Assembly (NCBI RefSeq): GCF_947495275.1
Contig: NZ_CANLYL010000021.1
Span: 1-40,926, forward strand
Direction of reading: 5' to 3'
From: an uncultured Roseobacter sp.
Lineage (GTDB): Bacteria; Pseudomonadota; Alphaproteobacteria; Rhodobacterales; Rhodobacteraceae
Length of the DNA: 40,926 bases
The notes beneath the pieces are model-generated. The model searched no databases and was not told the DNA's origin. It saw nothing but the letters and a program-made list of their open reading frames with translations. Positions 6,961 through 14,315 of the stretch are shown piece by piece; positions within the stretch are counted from its first letter, which is position 1, and each line of letters opens with the position of its first letter. Position numbers and translations under genes: made by a program.

Positions 6961-7320
6961 ATGCAATTTGTGAACTTCGCGGAACTCGACACAAAACCCT
7001 TCAAAAAAGAATTTGCCGAGGACATTCTGGAAGGCGCACCCGAACAGAATGTATGGAGCTATTTTGTTGGCGCGGACGGTACGTTCAAATCCGGGATGTG
7101 GGACAGCACAGCCGGTGTTTTTCGCGGCCCGATGAACGACCAGATCGAGTTTTGCCATATTCTTGAAGGCGAAGCGCGGATCGAAACTGCTGACGGTGCA
7201 TCAAGAACTGTCAAAGCAGGGGATGCCTTTGTCATGGACAACGGTTTGCAACCCGTTTGGCATGTCAAAAGCTATGTCCGTAAGCATTATGTTATTTTGG
7301 CAGTTGAGCCGAAAGCGTAG
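6961..7320 (+). CDS. Cupin-domain protein (DUF861/EutQ-like)
   Basis: This 119-residue single-domain cupin has the conserved core IEFCHILEGEARIET followed by VKAGDAFVMDNGLQPVWHV, as in the DUF861/Cupin_3 family. AAAAGGGA precedes the ATG. Short cupins of this type often sit beside FAD oxidases of the PuuB type and are thought to be accessory or metabolite-binding proteins. That link is established only as a neighbourhood pattern, not as a reaction. It is probably co-transcribed with the oxidase, and a short hairpin follows its stop. Confidence 0.82.
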   Translation: MQFVNFAELDTKPFKKEFAEDILEGAPEQNVWSYFVGADGTFKSGMWDSTAGVFRGPMNDQIEFCHILEGEARIETADGASRTVKAGDAFVMDNGLQPVWHVKSYVRKHYVILAVEPKA

Positions 7321-7321
7321 T

Positions 7322-7340
7322 GCACTGAGGGAGTGCTTTT
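7322..7340 (+). terminator. Short hairpin with T-run after the cupin gene
   Basis: GCACT (7322-7326) and AGTGC (7332-7336) form a 5-bp stem with a GAGGG loop, immediately followed by TTTT. The stem is short, so termination would be weak, but its position just after the operon stop is right. Confidence 0.4.
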
Positions 7341-7512
7341 GATCATGGCTCTGCCGGGCACCTGCCGACCTAGAGTTTCCTGGCGGGAACCAATCCTTTT
7401 TTGCCCTCTCTGTCAGCTGGCCAAAGTATGGAGACGCAGCGTGCTCGACGAGCGACCGGTCTGAGGAGCCGCCAAAGCGGCAAGGGGTACCGCAATTTGA
7501 GCCCGCAGATTT

Positions 7513-8307
7513 TCAGCGTTGATAGATCACCGGGAACCAGTCATCGCGCAGAGGTTGGCCGGGTGTCATATTGTGACCTGGGAACGGCGGCGAGGTCGGG
7601 CCGGGTCGTTCAACGTATCGCGCATCATCCCCAACCAGTCGCAAAGAAAATGCGCGCCGCCGAGAGGTGGAAGTGTTGCCCCGCGCGCCATGCAGCGTCG
7701 CATAGTTGAACGCGACCGCATCACCCGGCTGCATTTCCCACTCCCTGATCTCCATCCCTTCGGCATCCGGGTCCGGCACGGGCATGTAGTCATCCTCGTT
7801 CGGGAAAAAGCTGGTCTCGGCCAACCACCTTGTTGGTAGCACGGGTTTCTCCCAGGCATGGCTGCCAGCAACGCAGCGCAGGCTGGCAGAGGTTACCTGA
7901 TCCACCGGTGACCAGAAGCTTACGTTCTGGACGCCATCGACAAAGTAATATGGCCCGTCCTGATGCCAGGGCGTAGGCTTGGACGTTCCGGGTTCCTTGA
8001 CCAGAACATGATCGTGGAAAACCTGAACGCGCTGTGATTTCATCAGATCGGCGGCAACTTCCGCGACCGGCGACTGGCGGATCACCTCCTCGAATTCTGA
8101 AAAGCGGGTCCAGTTGCAATAGTCGTCAAAGAACCGACCGCTTTCTCCGTCTTTGAGGTTTTCGGCCGCGTATGGTCCAGGTGTCGCCATGTTGCGTTCA
8201 ATCCCGGCGCGGATCGTTTCCACATGATCTGCGAACAGGCCCTTGATCAGGACAACTCCATCACGTTGAAACGTATCGACATGCTCTTGAGTGATAAGTG
8301 CGTGCAT
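7513..8307 (-). CDS. Phytanoyl-CoA dioxygenase (PhyH)-family Fe(II)/2-oxoglutarate oxygenase
   Basis: The start used is the ATG at 8307 (MHALITQEHVDTF), preceded by AGAGGGGCGCA. The frame extends 14 codons further to 8349 but without a better site. The 264 residues show the PhyH facial triad WHQD (His115, Asp117) and a distal His206 in ATLHGARGN, with a nearby Arg-rich segment for 2-oxoglutarate. PhyH enzymes hydroxylate small organic molecules, lipids or amino acids; the substrate here is unknown. The gene is divergent from a LysR regulator 85 bp away, its likely activator. Confidence 0.88.
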   Translation of the reverse strand: MHALITQEHVDTFQRDGVVLIKGLFADHVETIRAGIERNMATPGPYAAENLKDGESGRFFDDYCNWTRFSEFEEVIRQSPVAEVAADLMKSQRVQVFHDHVLVKEPGTSKPTPWHQDGPYYFVDGVQNVSFWSPVDQVTSASLRCVAGSHAWEKPVLPTRWLAETSFFPNEDDYMPVPDPDAEGMEIREWEMQPGDAVAFNYATLHGARGNTSTSRRRAFSLRLVGDDARYVERPGPTSPPFPGHNMTPGQPLRDDWFPVIYQR

Positions 8308-8360
8308 TGCTGCGCCCCTCTGCGATTTCATCCAGAGTATCACTTCCATAAAATAGTTTC

Positions 8361-8384
8361 TAATAATGGATATTCATATTATTA
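8361..8384. promoter_or_regulatory. Inverted repeat between phyH-like and lysR genes
   Basis: TAATAAT (8361-8367) and ATTATTA (8378-8384) are perfect 7-bp arms around a 10-bp spacer in an AT-rich divergent promoter region. The layout resembles a LysR-type T-N11-A operator. If functional, it overlaps the first ATG of the LysR frame and supports the later start at 8393. Confidence 0.4.
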
Positions 8385-8392
8385 GTAGCTTG

Positions 8393-9268
8393 ATGCTATA
8401 TAATACACTTCGGCAATATGAATACATCGTTGCAGTGGCGGACACAGGCAGCTTGACAGGGGCAGCGTCCCTTTTGAACGTCTCCCAGCCTTCGCTTTCG
8501 GTTGCGATCACCCGGGTGGAGGCGCAGTTGGGGCAACCTGTTTTCCTGCGTCGCAAAGGGTCATCGGTCAACATCACGCCCTATGGCCATGGAGTTATCG
8601 AGGGCGCCCGCGCGCTTCTGCAACAGGCTGAAGAGATCGAGCGGGGACCAGCGAAAGCGCCTCCTTTCGTGATCGGGTTTTTCGAGGATATTGCGCCTTG
8701 GTATCTGGCGCCTGCATTGGAAAGAATGCATTTTCAATTTCCGACGATGCGCTTCAAGGCGCGCGAGGGGCGGTTTTCTGATCTTGCCGATGATCTCTCC
8801 GAAGGGCGGGTGAATCTCGCAATTTCCTATGATGTTGGTTTTGAAGGAAGGTTTGACCGCCGTGTCGTTCAGACCATCGCTCCGGTCGCGTTCCTGTCCA
8901 GGGATCACCCACTTGCCCGCCGGTCGAGCCTGGAACTGGCAGAGCTGGCCACACATCCCGTCCTCCTGTTTGACGAGGATCTGTCCGAGCATTTCGTCCG
9001 GGGCCTCTTTGACAAACTGCGCCTCAGTCCGACCATCAAGCAACGTGTCCGATCGTTGGAACTGATGCGATCTCTTGCAGCACATGGTGCGGGCGTCGGT
9101 ATCAGCTATGCCCGACCGCCCGGTGACGTCAGCTATGACGGCAAGCCAATAGTTACGGTGCCGATATCCACGGCGGAGGCTGCGGCGGATATCTCTTTGA
9201 TTTGGTCTGAGCTGCGCAACCCTGAGCCACGCTTTTCCGAAGTTTTGGACGCGTTGTCCCAACTGTGA
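8393..9268 (+). CDS. LysR-family transcriptional regulator
   Basis: The protein is 291 residues from the ATG at 8393 (MLYNTLRQYEYIV). The frame also contains an ATG at 8366, but alignment to the usual LysR N-terminus favours the later one. The HTH lies at about residues 10-50 (LTGAASLLNVSQPSLSVAI), followed by the helix-to-core linker and a periplasmic-binding-protein-like effector domain beginning near residue 90 (FVIGFFEDIAPWYLAPALER). It probably activates the divergent PhyH gene in response to an oxygenase substrate or product. No neighbouring transporter hints at the ligand. Confidence 0.9.
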   Translation: MLYNTLRQYEYIVAVADTGSLTGAASLLNVSQPSLSVAITRVEAQLGQPVFLRRKGSSVNITPYGHGVIEGARALLQQAEEIERGPAKAPPFVIGFFEDIAPWYLAPALERMHFQFPTMRFKAREGRFSDLADDLSEGRVNLAISYDVGFEGRFDRRVVQTIAPVAFLSRDHPLARRSSLELAELATHPVLLFDEDLSEHFVRGLFDKLRLSPTIKQRVRSLELMRSLAAHGAGVGISYARPPGDVSYDGKPIVTVPISTAEAAADISLIWSELRNPEPRFSEVLDALSQL

Positions 9269-9610
9269 GGCGGGAAAGCTGGGTCATTTGGGTCGCTTGC
9301 TAGATAAGGGCGTGGTGGCCATTCACTAACCTCACCAAACCAAGCGCGTTCGGTTATCATGCGAAGCCGTCACGCGCGCGACGCTGACAAAAACCACAGG
9401 CACGGGCATGGCAGGTACCCCTATGAAATGCTGCGCTACTGAACTTCTTGAGAAGAATCTACTTTAGCCCTTTACAATACAGATGGATAGCAGCAGCATT
9501 TTATGCTGCCAGCTTGAGCTTATTTGGTCTTTCGTGCTGAAAACGATCCAAAGCCGCAGTTTTCATTTGAGGAAATCAGGTAGAGTTGGATGTATATCTG
9601 GAAGGAAGCA
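9269..9610. other. 342-bp intergenic region upstream of a small ORF and the HAD gene
   Basis: No gene is recognised. It holds a perfect hairpin, GCAGCAT-TTT-ATGCTGC (9493-9509), and a smaller near-palindrome, CTTCTTGAGAAG, at about 9444-9455. Either could be regulatory for the HAD-Lrp pair downstream. Confidence 0.55.
9493..9509. repeat. Perfect 17-bp inverted repeat GCAGCAT-TTT-ATGCTGC
   Basis: Seven-bp arms match exactly around a TTT centre. It is about 290 bp before the HAD gene and 120 bp before the small ORF at 9611. With no T-run it is more likely an operator or RNA structure than a terminator. Confidence 0.45.
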
Positions 9611-9784
9611 ATGCCGATGTCGTCACGCTCGCATATTGAAAACAATACCGCCCACTGCATTCGCCCGGTGATCGCGCAGAACTGGCCCGACACTATGGAA
9701 AGCGTCATCTGCGTTTCTGAGTTTGAAATCAACCTGTCGATCACCCGCCGCCGTGCGACATCGAACACATGTTCCGTAGAGTAA
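9611..9784 (+). CDS. Small hypothetical protein, 57 residues
   Basis: The frame starts MPMSSRSHIENNTAHC and ends just 12 bp before the HAD gene. A GGAAGGAAG site lies directly before the ATG, and most codons end in G or C like the neighbouring real genes, which supports coding. No domain, signal peptide or membrane segment is seen. It could be a translated leader for the downstream dehalogenase gene, or chance. Confidence 0.35.
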   Translation: MPMSSRSHIENNTAHCIRPVIAQNWPDTMESVICVSEFEINLSITRRRATSNTCSVE

Positions 9785-9796
9785 AAGGACAGCCTG

Positions 9797-10519
9797 ATGA
9801 AACTGAGCGACTACAAAGCCCTGACGTTCGACGTCTACGGGACACTGATTGACTGGGAAACCGGAATGATCACCGGTCTAAAGCCGCTGACCGACCGGGT
9901 GGGCCGCGCGTTGTCGCGCGACGATATTCTTGAGGCACATGCCTATTACGAAAGCACGACACAACGTTATACGCCTGCAAAAAAATATTATGAATTGTTG
10001 CCCGTGGTGTATCGCCGCCTGGCAGAGGAATGGGGCGTTGAGGTCACTTGGGAAGAATGTGATGCCTATGGCAAGTCTGCGCGCCACTGGCCCGCCTTCG
10101 ATGATACGATCGAAGCACTGACCTACCTCAAGAAGCACTTTAAGCTGATTGTTTTGACGAACACAGACAACCTGACGTTCTCAGGCGCGAACCGCCGTTT
10201 GGGTGTGTTCTTTGATGGTGTCTATACCGCCGAAGACGTCGGCAGCTACAAGCCGTTTGATCGCAATTTTGACTACATGCTTGAGATGTTAGAGCGTCAA
10301 GGCATCGAAAAGGGTGACATCCTGCATACAGCTGAAAGCATGTTCCACGATCATGCGCCCGCTAACAAACATGGGCTTACCAACTGCTGGATATATCGTC
10401 GCCACGACAAAAAGGGGTTTGGCGCCACGATGAATCCTGGTGACATGCCGAGCTATGACTTCCAATTCAATAGCATGATCGACATGGTCAAAGCGCATCA
10501 GGCCGAATTGGGCGGCTAG
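9797..10519 (+). CDS. HAD-superfamily hydrolase, 2-haloacid dehalogenase-like (type II)
   Basis: This 240-residue protein carries the HAD motif I FDVYGTLIDWETG with nucleophile Asp12 and motif II in FKLIVLTNTDN. Motif III is VGSYKPFDRNFDYML, and motif IV lies near ILHTAESMFHDHAPANKHG. The DVYGTL variant and the lack of a large cap resemble L-2-haloacid dehalogenases, but many such proteins act on phosphates or fluoroacetate, so the substrate is open. AAAAGGACAG precedes the ATG. It is co-directional with the Lrp-type regulator 18 bp downstream, which probably belongs to the same operon. Confidence 0.85.
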   Translation: MKLSDYKALTFDVYGTLIDWETGMITGLKPLTDRVGRALSRDDILEAHAYYESTTQRYTPAKKYYELLPVVYRRLAEEWGVEVTWEECDAYGKSARHWPAFDDTIEALTYLKKHFKLIVLTNTDNLTFSGANRRLGVFFDGVYTAEDVGSYKPFDRNFDYMLEMLERQGIEKGDILHTAESMFHDHAPANKHGLTNCWIYRRHDKKGFGATMNPGDMPSYDFQFNSMIDMVKAHQAELGG

Positions 10520-10537
10520 GGCACGAGGGGAGGGCAG

Positions 10538-11029
10538 ATGACGGGTTCGCCAAAGCTTGACCGGATCGACATCAATATCCTGTCCACTCTTCAGGAACAG
10601 GGCAATATTACCAATGTTGCTCTGGCCGATGCCGTCGGCTTGTCGCCCAGCCCCTGCCTCCAGCGTGTCAAACGGCTTGAAAAAGCGGGATATGTGGAAG
10701 GTTATCGTGCCGTCATCAATCTCAAGAAACTCGCTGAACATGTGGTCGTGTTCACCGAAATCACCCTCTCGGATCATCGCCGCAAAGACTTCATGAAATT
10801 TGAGATCGAGATTCGCAAACACCCAAATGTCATGGAGTGCCACCTTTTGAGTGGCGGCTACGACTATCTGGTGAAATTCGTTGCACGCGGCGTTTCGCAG
10901 TACCAGGAAATCATGGAAGATCTGCTCGACCGCAACCTCGGGATCGACAAGTATTTTTCATATGTCGCGATCAAACCGGTCGTTAGCCGGCATAGTGTTC
11001 CGATACGTGACCTTGTGGAGCGGGGTTGA
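10538..11029 (+). CDS. Lrp/AsnC-family transcriptional regulator
   Basis: This 163-residue protein has a standard Lrp/AsnC layout. An N-terminal HTH (LDRIDINILSTLQEQG, then NVALADAVGLSPSPCLQRVK) is joined to a C-terminal RAM/AsnC ligand-binding domain (VMECHLLSGGYDYLVKFVAR). GGGGAGGG precedes the ATG. Such proteins respond to amino acids or related small molecules. Here it follows a dehalogenase-like gene and is convergent with the TRAP transporter operon, so it may regulate either or both. Confidence 0.92.
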   Translation: MTGSPKLDRIDINILSTLQEQGNITNVALADAVGLSPSPCLQRVKRLEKAGYVEGYRAVINLKKLAEHVVVFTEITLSDHRRKDFMKFEIEIRKHPNVMECHLLSGGYDYLVKFVARGVSQYQEIMEDLLDRNLGIDKYFSYVAIKPVVSRHSVPIRDLVERG

Positions 11030-11123
11030 AGAGTAGCTGTCAAAATCTAATGCGTGGCGTCTGTCGGTAATGCGGCATGGCTCTGTCGATAAGTGAAATG
11101 ATTGCCAGCCGCACCGCGCGTCG

Positions 11124-11687
11124 CTACTCGCTCAGCTCGAGATCTTTTGCCTGCCTGTATGTACCGGCAATAAACCGCAAACTGTCCTCAGCAATCGAGG
11201 CAAGGGCGGCAACGCAGACCAGAAGGCCAGAGATGGGAACGATGGCGACCGCATATTTCTTGGGCATGTAGTTTGGTTTGAAAACGATACCGTTTTCTTC
11301 CCAGGCAAAGTGCCACATTTCCCAATACTTGCCGCCCATGGTTGCCACGGCCTCAATTCCCCAGATGATCATCACAAGCCCAAGACAGAATATGACCGCC
11401 GTCCAGAACTGCTGAATGAAAAAGGCGACTTTCAAAGGGAGCCAGTTGTAGATCAGATCGAGCGCGATGTGATCTTTGTCGCGCACGGTGAGCGCCAGGG
11501 CAAAAAACACCAGCCAGATGTTGCTCAGCACCGTCAGCAGGTCGCCCCAAATCGGTGGGTTTTTGAAAACGTAGCGCATCACGACCGAGTAGATCGTGAA
11601 GGCCACCATCATCAATAGCAACGTGGCGCAGAAGGCCGTCAGGGTTTTCTTGACGGCGCTGTCGATGAACTTGATTGTTGCAATCAT
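11124..11687 (-). CDS. dctQ: TRAP transporter small permease (DctQ)
   Basis: The start used is the ATG at 11687, preceded by GGAGGG seven bases away; the frame extends 10 codons further without such a site. The 187 residues contain four hydrophobic helices (for example FCATLLLMMVAFTIYSVVM, and FTIYSVVMRYVFKNPPIWGD spanning the first loop), the DctQ pattern. It pairs with the DctM gene directly upstream and DctP to import an organic acid or similar solute using the sodium gradient. It is the last gene of the operon. Confidence 0.9.
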   Translation of the reverse strand: MIATIKFIDSAVKKTLTAFCATLLLMMVAFTIYSVVMRYVFKNPPIWGDLLTVLSNIWLVFFALALTVRDKDHIALDLIYNWLPLKVAFFIQQFWTAVIFCLGLVMIIWGIEAVATMGGKYWEMWHFAWEENGIVFKPNYMPKKYAVAIVPISGLLVCVAALASIAEDSLRFIAGTYRQAKDLELSE

Positions 11688-11706
11688 TCCAAATCCCTCC
11701 GATCCG

Positions 11707-12996
11707 TTATCCGGCAAAGCCCAGAACGCGCGGCAAGTACATGGTGATGTCCGGTATGACGATCAGCACGAACAGCAATACGAATAATGCCGCCAGATAG
11801 GGCAGCATAGCGATGGCGACTTTCTCGAGCCGGACTTCGGCAATTGCGCCTGCGGTAAAGAAAGCGACACCCACAGGCGGGGTGACCGATCCGATCAAAA
11901 AGCCAACAACGACGACAAGGGCGGCCTGCACATCCGCGTATCCGGCTTGAACCATGACATCCACAAGAACCGGGCCTACAACAATGATGTTGGCCGCTGA
12001 ATCCATAACCATCCCGAGAAGACAGATGAACAGCACAAGCACAAGCGCAAAGATCAGCGGATTGTAGGTGTAGCCGAGCAACCATTCCTCAAGCTGCCCG
12101 ATGGCGCCAAGCGATGTCAGAAGCCAACTGAAAGGGCCGGAGGCGGCGATGATGATGAACACCATGGCAGAATTGCGAAACGCCCGCACAAAGGCGCTTT
12201 TGCAGTTCCCCCAGGTGATTGTGCGGTAGATGAAAAGACCAACAAACAGCGCGATTGTAGCTGTCAGTGCTCCGGCCTCGACAACGCCCGCGATACCGAA
12301 AACAACTGAACCCACCAGCACAATGGGGATCAGTAGGGCGAAAGATGATTTATAGCCGGCAACCGCGATGCCCGTTAGGCTGAAGGGCTCATCGCTGCGT
12401 TCGAAATTGTTGCGCCGGGCAATGATGTAATTGATCACCATCAAGAGCGCGCCGATCATGAGGCCGGGGATGATCCCGCCTGCGAAGAGCGCGCCAACGG
12501 AGATGCCGCCAGCGTTGGCCAGAACAATCATCATGATCGACGGCGGGATGATCCCGCCGATGGTCGAACTGACAGCGGTGATGGCGGCTGCGAATTCAGG
12601 CGGGTATCCTGCCTTCTTCATACCCGGGACCAGTAACGAGCCGACCGTTGCCGTATCCGCAACAACCGATCCGTTCATACCGGCAAAAAACATGCTGACC
12701 AGGACATTCGCCTGAGCCATGCTGCCGCGCATCCGCCCGATGATCCGTTGACTGAGATCGACCAGACGGTCGGTTATCGTCGCCGAGGTCATCAGTTCGC
12801 CGGTCAGCATAAAGAAGGGAATAGCCGTCAGAGGTACGGAATCGATGGCGCTGAACATCTGGCTTGGGATCAGGATCATTGGCGCGGCATCGGTGATCAG
12901 GATGTACACAACCGGGATCAGGATCATGGTGAAACCAACCGGCGCGCCCAGCATAATCAGCACGACCAGTATGATCAGTAGCGCAACGCTTTCCAT
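11707..12996 (-). CDS. dctM: TRAP transporter large permease (DctM)
   Basis: This 429-residue, strongly hydrophobic protein has 12 or so membrane segments. DctM/GntP-like motifs include GAPVGFTMILIPVVYI near the N-terminus, PLTAIPFFMLTGELM, AAITAVSSTIGGIIPPSI and GSVTPPVGVAFFTAGA. It forms the translocation channel of the TRAP system with DctQ and receives ligand from DctP. The order here is dctP-dctM-dctQ rather than the more common dctP-dctQ-dctM. A GC-rich hairpin separates it from dctP and may lower its expression relative to the binding protein. Confidence 0.95.
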   Translation of the reverse strand: MESVALLIILVVLIMLGAPVGFTMILIPVVYILITDAAPMILIPSQMFSAIDSVPLTAIPFFMLTGELMTSATITDRLVDLSQRIIGRMRGSMAQANVLVSMFFAGMNGSVVADTATVGSLLVPGMKKAGYPPEFAAAITAVSSTIGGIIPPSIMMIVLANAGGISVGALFAGGIIPGLMIGALLMVINYIIARRNNFERSDEPFSLTGIAVAGYKSSFALLIPIVLVGSVVFGIAGVVEAGALTATIALFVGLFIYRTITWGNCKSAFVRAFRNSAMVFIIIAASGPFSWLLTSLGAIGQLEEWLLGYTYNPLIFALVLVLFICLLGMVMDSAANIIVVGPVLVDVMVQAGYADVQAALVVVVGFLIGSVTPPVGVAFFTAGAIAEVRLEKVAIAMLPYLAALFVLLFVLIVIPDITMYLPRVLGFAG

Positions 12997-13045
12997 TCAG
13001 AATGCCCCCGGTGAGCTTTGTCGTTTTTTTGTATTTCGTCATGCA

Positions 13046-13072
13046 CAGGCGCGGAACATCATTCCGCGCCTG
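13046..13072 (-). other. Intercistronic hairpin between dctP and dctM
   Basis: CAGGCGCGGAA (13046-13056) and TTCCGCGCCTG (13062-13072) form a perfect 11-bp stem with a CATCA loop. It lies between the dctP stop and the dctM start. On the transcribed strand it is followed by A-rich rather than T-rich sequence, so it is more likely an mRNA-stabilising or attenuating structure than a full terminator. Confidence 0.6.
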
Positions 13073-13099
13073 CGTTGGTCAACCAATGGCCTGCGTCTC

Positions 13100-14140
13100 T
13101 TATAGCGCGCCGGCGTCCTCAAGCTGAGCAATGAAACCGGCCATGCCCTGTTCTTCCAGGACGCGGCGTGCTGTCGCCGGATCATAGGTGCCTTTTGCGT
13201 TCAGCCAGGCGTCAATTGCGCCCGCGCGCCATTGGGCGAGTTCGTCTTCGGTGGGCACATACCATTCCTTGGCGGTCTTCTTGATCTCGGTTTCACCGGC
13301 CTCGACCCAGGCGCGATCCAGATCCTGTACTTTCTGACCAAAGGCCTTTGCTGCAGTGTGAAGCCATTCCTTTTCTTCGTCACTCAGCGCATCGTATTGA
13401 CGTTTGTCGATCGACAGTTGATTGCCGGACCATGATCCGCCGATTTCGGTGAAATAGGGCGCGACCTCATGTAGCTTGGCCACGTGTTGCCAAGGCGTTG
13501 CAACGTATTGTCCCGAGACGACGCCAGTTTGCAGACCCTGATAGAGCTGAGCCCAGTCATAAGGTACCGGAACGGCGCCCCAGTTCTTGACCAGAGTGTA
13601 TTCAATCGGGCTTTTGGTGACGCGCCATTTGATGCCTTCCATATCGGTCGGTACATGGACCGGACCATGGGCGTTGCCCAACTGGCGAAATCCGCCGCTG
13701 GAATACACGGTCAGGCAGACATGTCCGGCTTCCTCCGCTGCTACCTGGCATTGCTTTTCGGCCAGCCATTCCGAGGAGATCCGATCGGCATCTTCGATGC
13801 TTTTGAAGATGTAGGGCAGATCAAAGATCGCCAGAGCTGTTCCGAAATTGCCGAAATTTGCGGTCGAGCTGGTCCAGAGAGCCAACAGCCCCTGATTGGC
13901 TTGCTCCCCGCAGGATTGTTCACTGCACAGCGATTTGCGGTAATGCGGCTCGATCTTGAGCTTACCGCCCGAGACCTCTTCGAGTGTCGGGATCAACGCC
14001 TGGTCAATGGCGTCACCGATTGGCATCCCGAGAAACCCAACCGTTCCCAGCTTGAGAACTTTTTCGGCGGCAGCGGTTTGCGCCGACAAGGCCAGAGCGC
14101 TTGCGACGCAAAATGCTTTTCCCATCGTCAATAGATTCAT
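13100..14140 (-). CDS. dctP: TRAP transporter substrate-binding protein (DctP)
   Basis: The start used is the ATG at 14140 (MNLLTMGKAF), preceded by GGGAGTGGAG; a longer frame reaches 14200. The 346 residues begin with a signal peptide ending near AQTAAA. The mature protein is a DctP fold: GTVGFLGMPIGDAIDQALIP, a Cys-rich loop CSEQSCGEQANQGL, then GGFRQLGN and EGIKWRVTKSPI around the ligand Arg. The two Cys of CSEQSC and others suggest disulfides in the periplasm. It captures the solute for DctQM. The divergent MocR regulator probably controls it. Confidence 0.92.
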   Translation of the reverse strand: MNLLTMGKAFCVASALALSAQTAAAEKVLKLGTVGFLGMPIGDAIDQALIPTLEEVSGGKLKIEPHYRKSLCSEQSCGEQANQGLLALWTSSTANFGNFGTALAIFDLPYIFKSIEDADRISSEWLAEKQCQVAAEEAGHVCLTVYSSGGFRQLGNAHGPVHVPTDMEGIKWRVTKSPIEYTLVKNWGAVPVPYDWAQLYQGLQTGVVSGQYVATPWQHVAKLHEVAPYFTEIGGSWSGNQLSIDKRQYDALSDEEKEWLHTAAKAFGQKVQDLDRAWVEAGETEIKKTAKEWYVPTEDELAQWRAGAIDAWLNAKGTYDPATARRVLEEQGMAGFIAQLEDAGAL

Positions 14141-14207
14141 CTTCTCCACTCCCATCGTTGTATCTTGATTGGCAACATCTTTCACCGCGGGTCGGGGCAA
14201 AGAAAGT

Positions 14208-14262
14208 GACAGATGGTTTGAAAGAAGGGGACAGTTCGGTTTGGGTCTGACAATCTGTCCCC
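14208..14262. promoter_or_regulatory. Cluster of GACAG/CTGTC repeats between dctP and the MocR gene
   Basis: Three related sites lie in the divergent intergenic region: GACAGATGG (14208-14216), GGGGACAG (14227-14234) and ATCTGTCCCC (14253-14262). The last two form a perfect 8-bp inverted repeat. The reverse complement of the first, CCATCTGTC, recurs at 15792 before the epoxide hydrolase. This is a good candidate operator for the MocR protein. Confidence 0.5.
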
Positions 14263-14315
14263 ATCGCCGCTAGTGTTCCGTTTGTGCAAGCGCGGGGTCA
14301 ACAGGGGAGCGGCGC

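Noticed and set aside
7401-7709. 102-codon plus-strand frame across the cupin-phyH gap
   Set aside because: It overlaps the 3' end of the PhyH gene on the opposite strand and has no domain or ribosome site.
13046-13072. Rho-independent terminator between dctP and dctM
   Set aside because: The stem is excellent, but on the transcribed strand it is followed by A-rich sequence instead of a T-run, so it is listed as an intercistronic hairpin.
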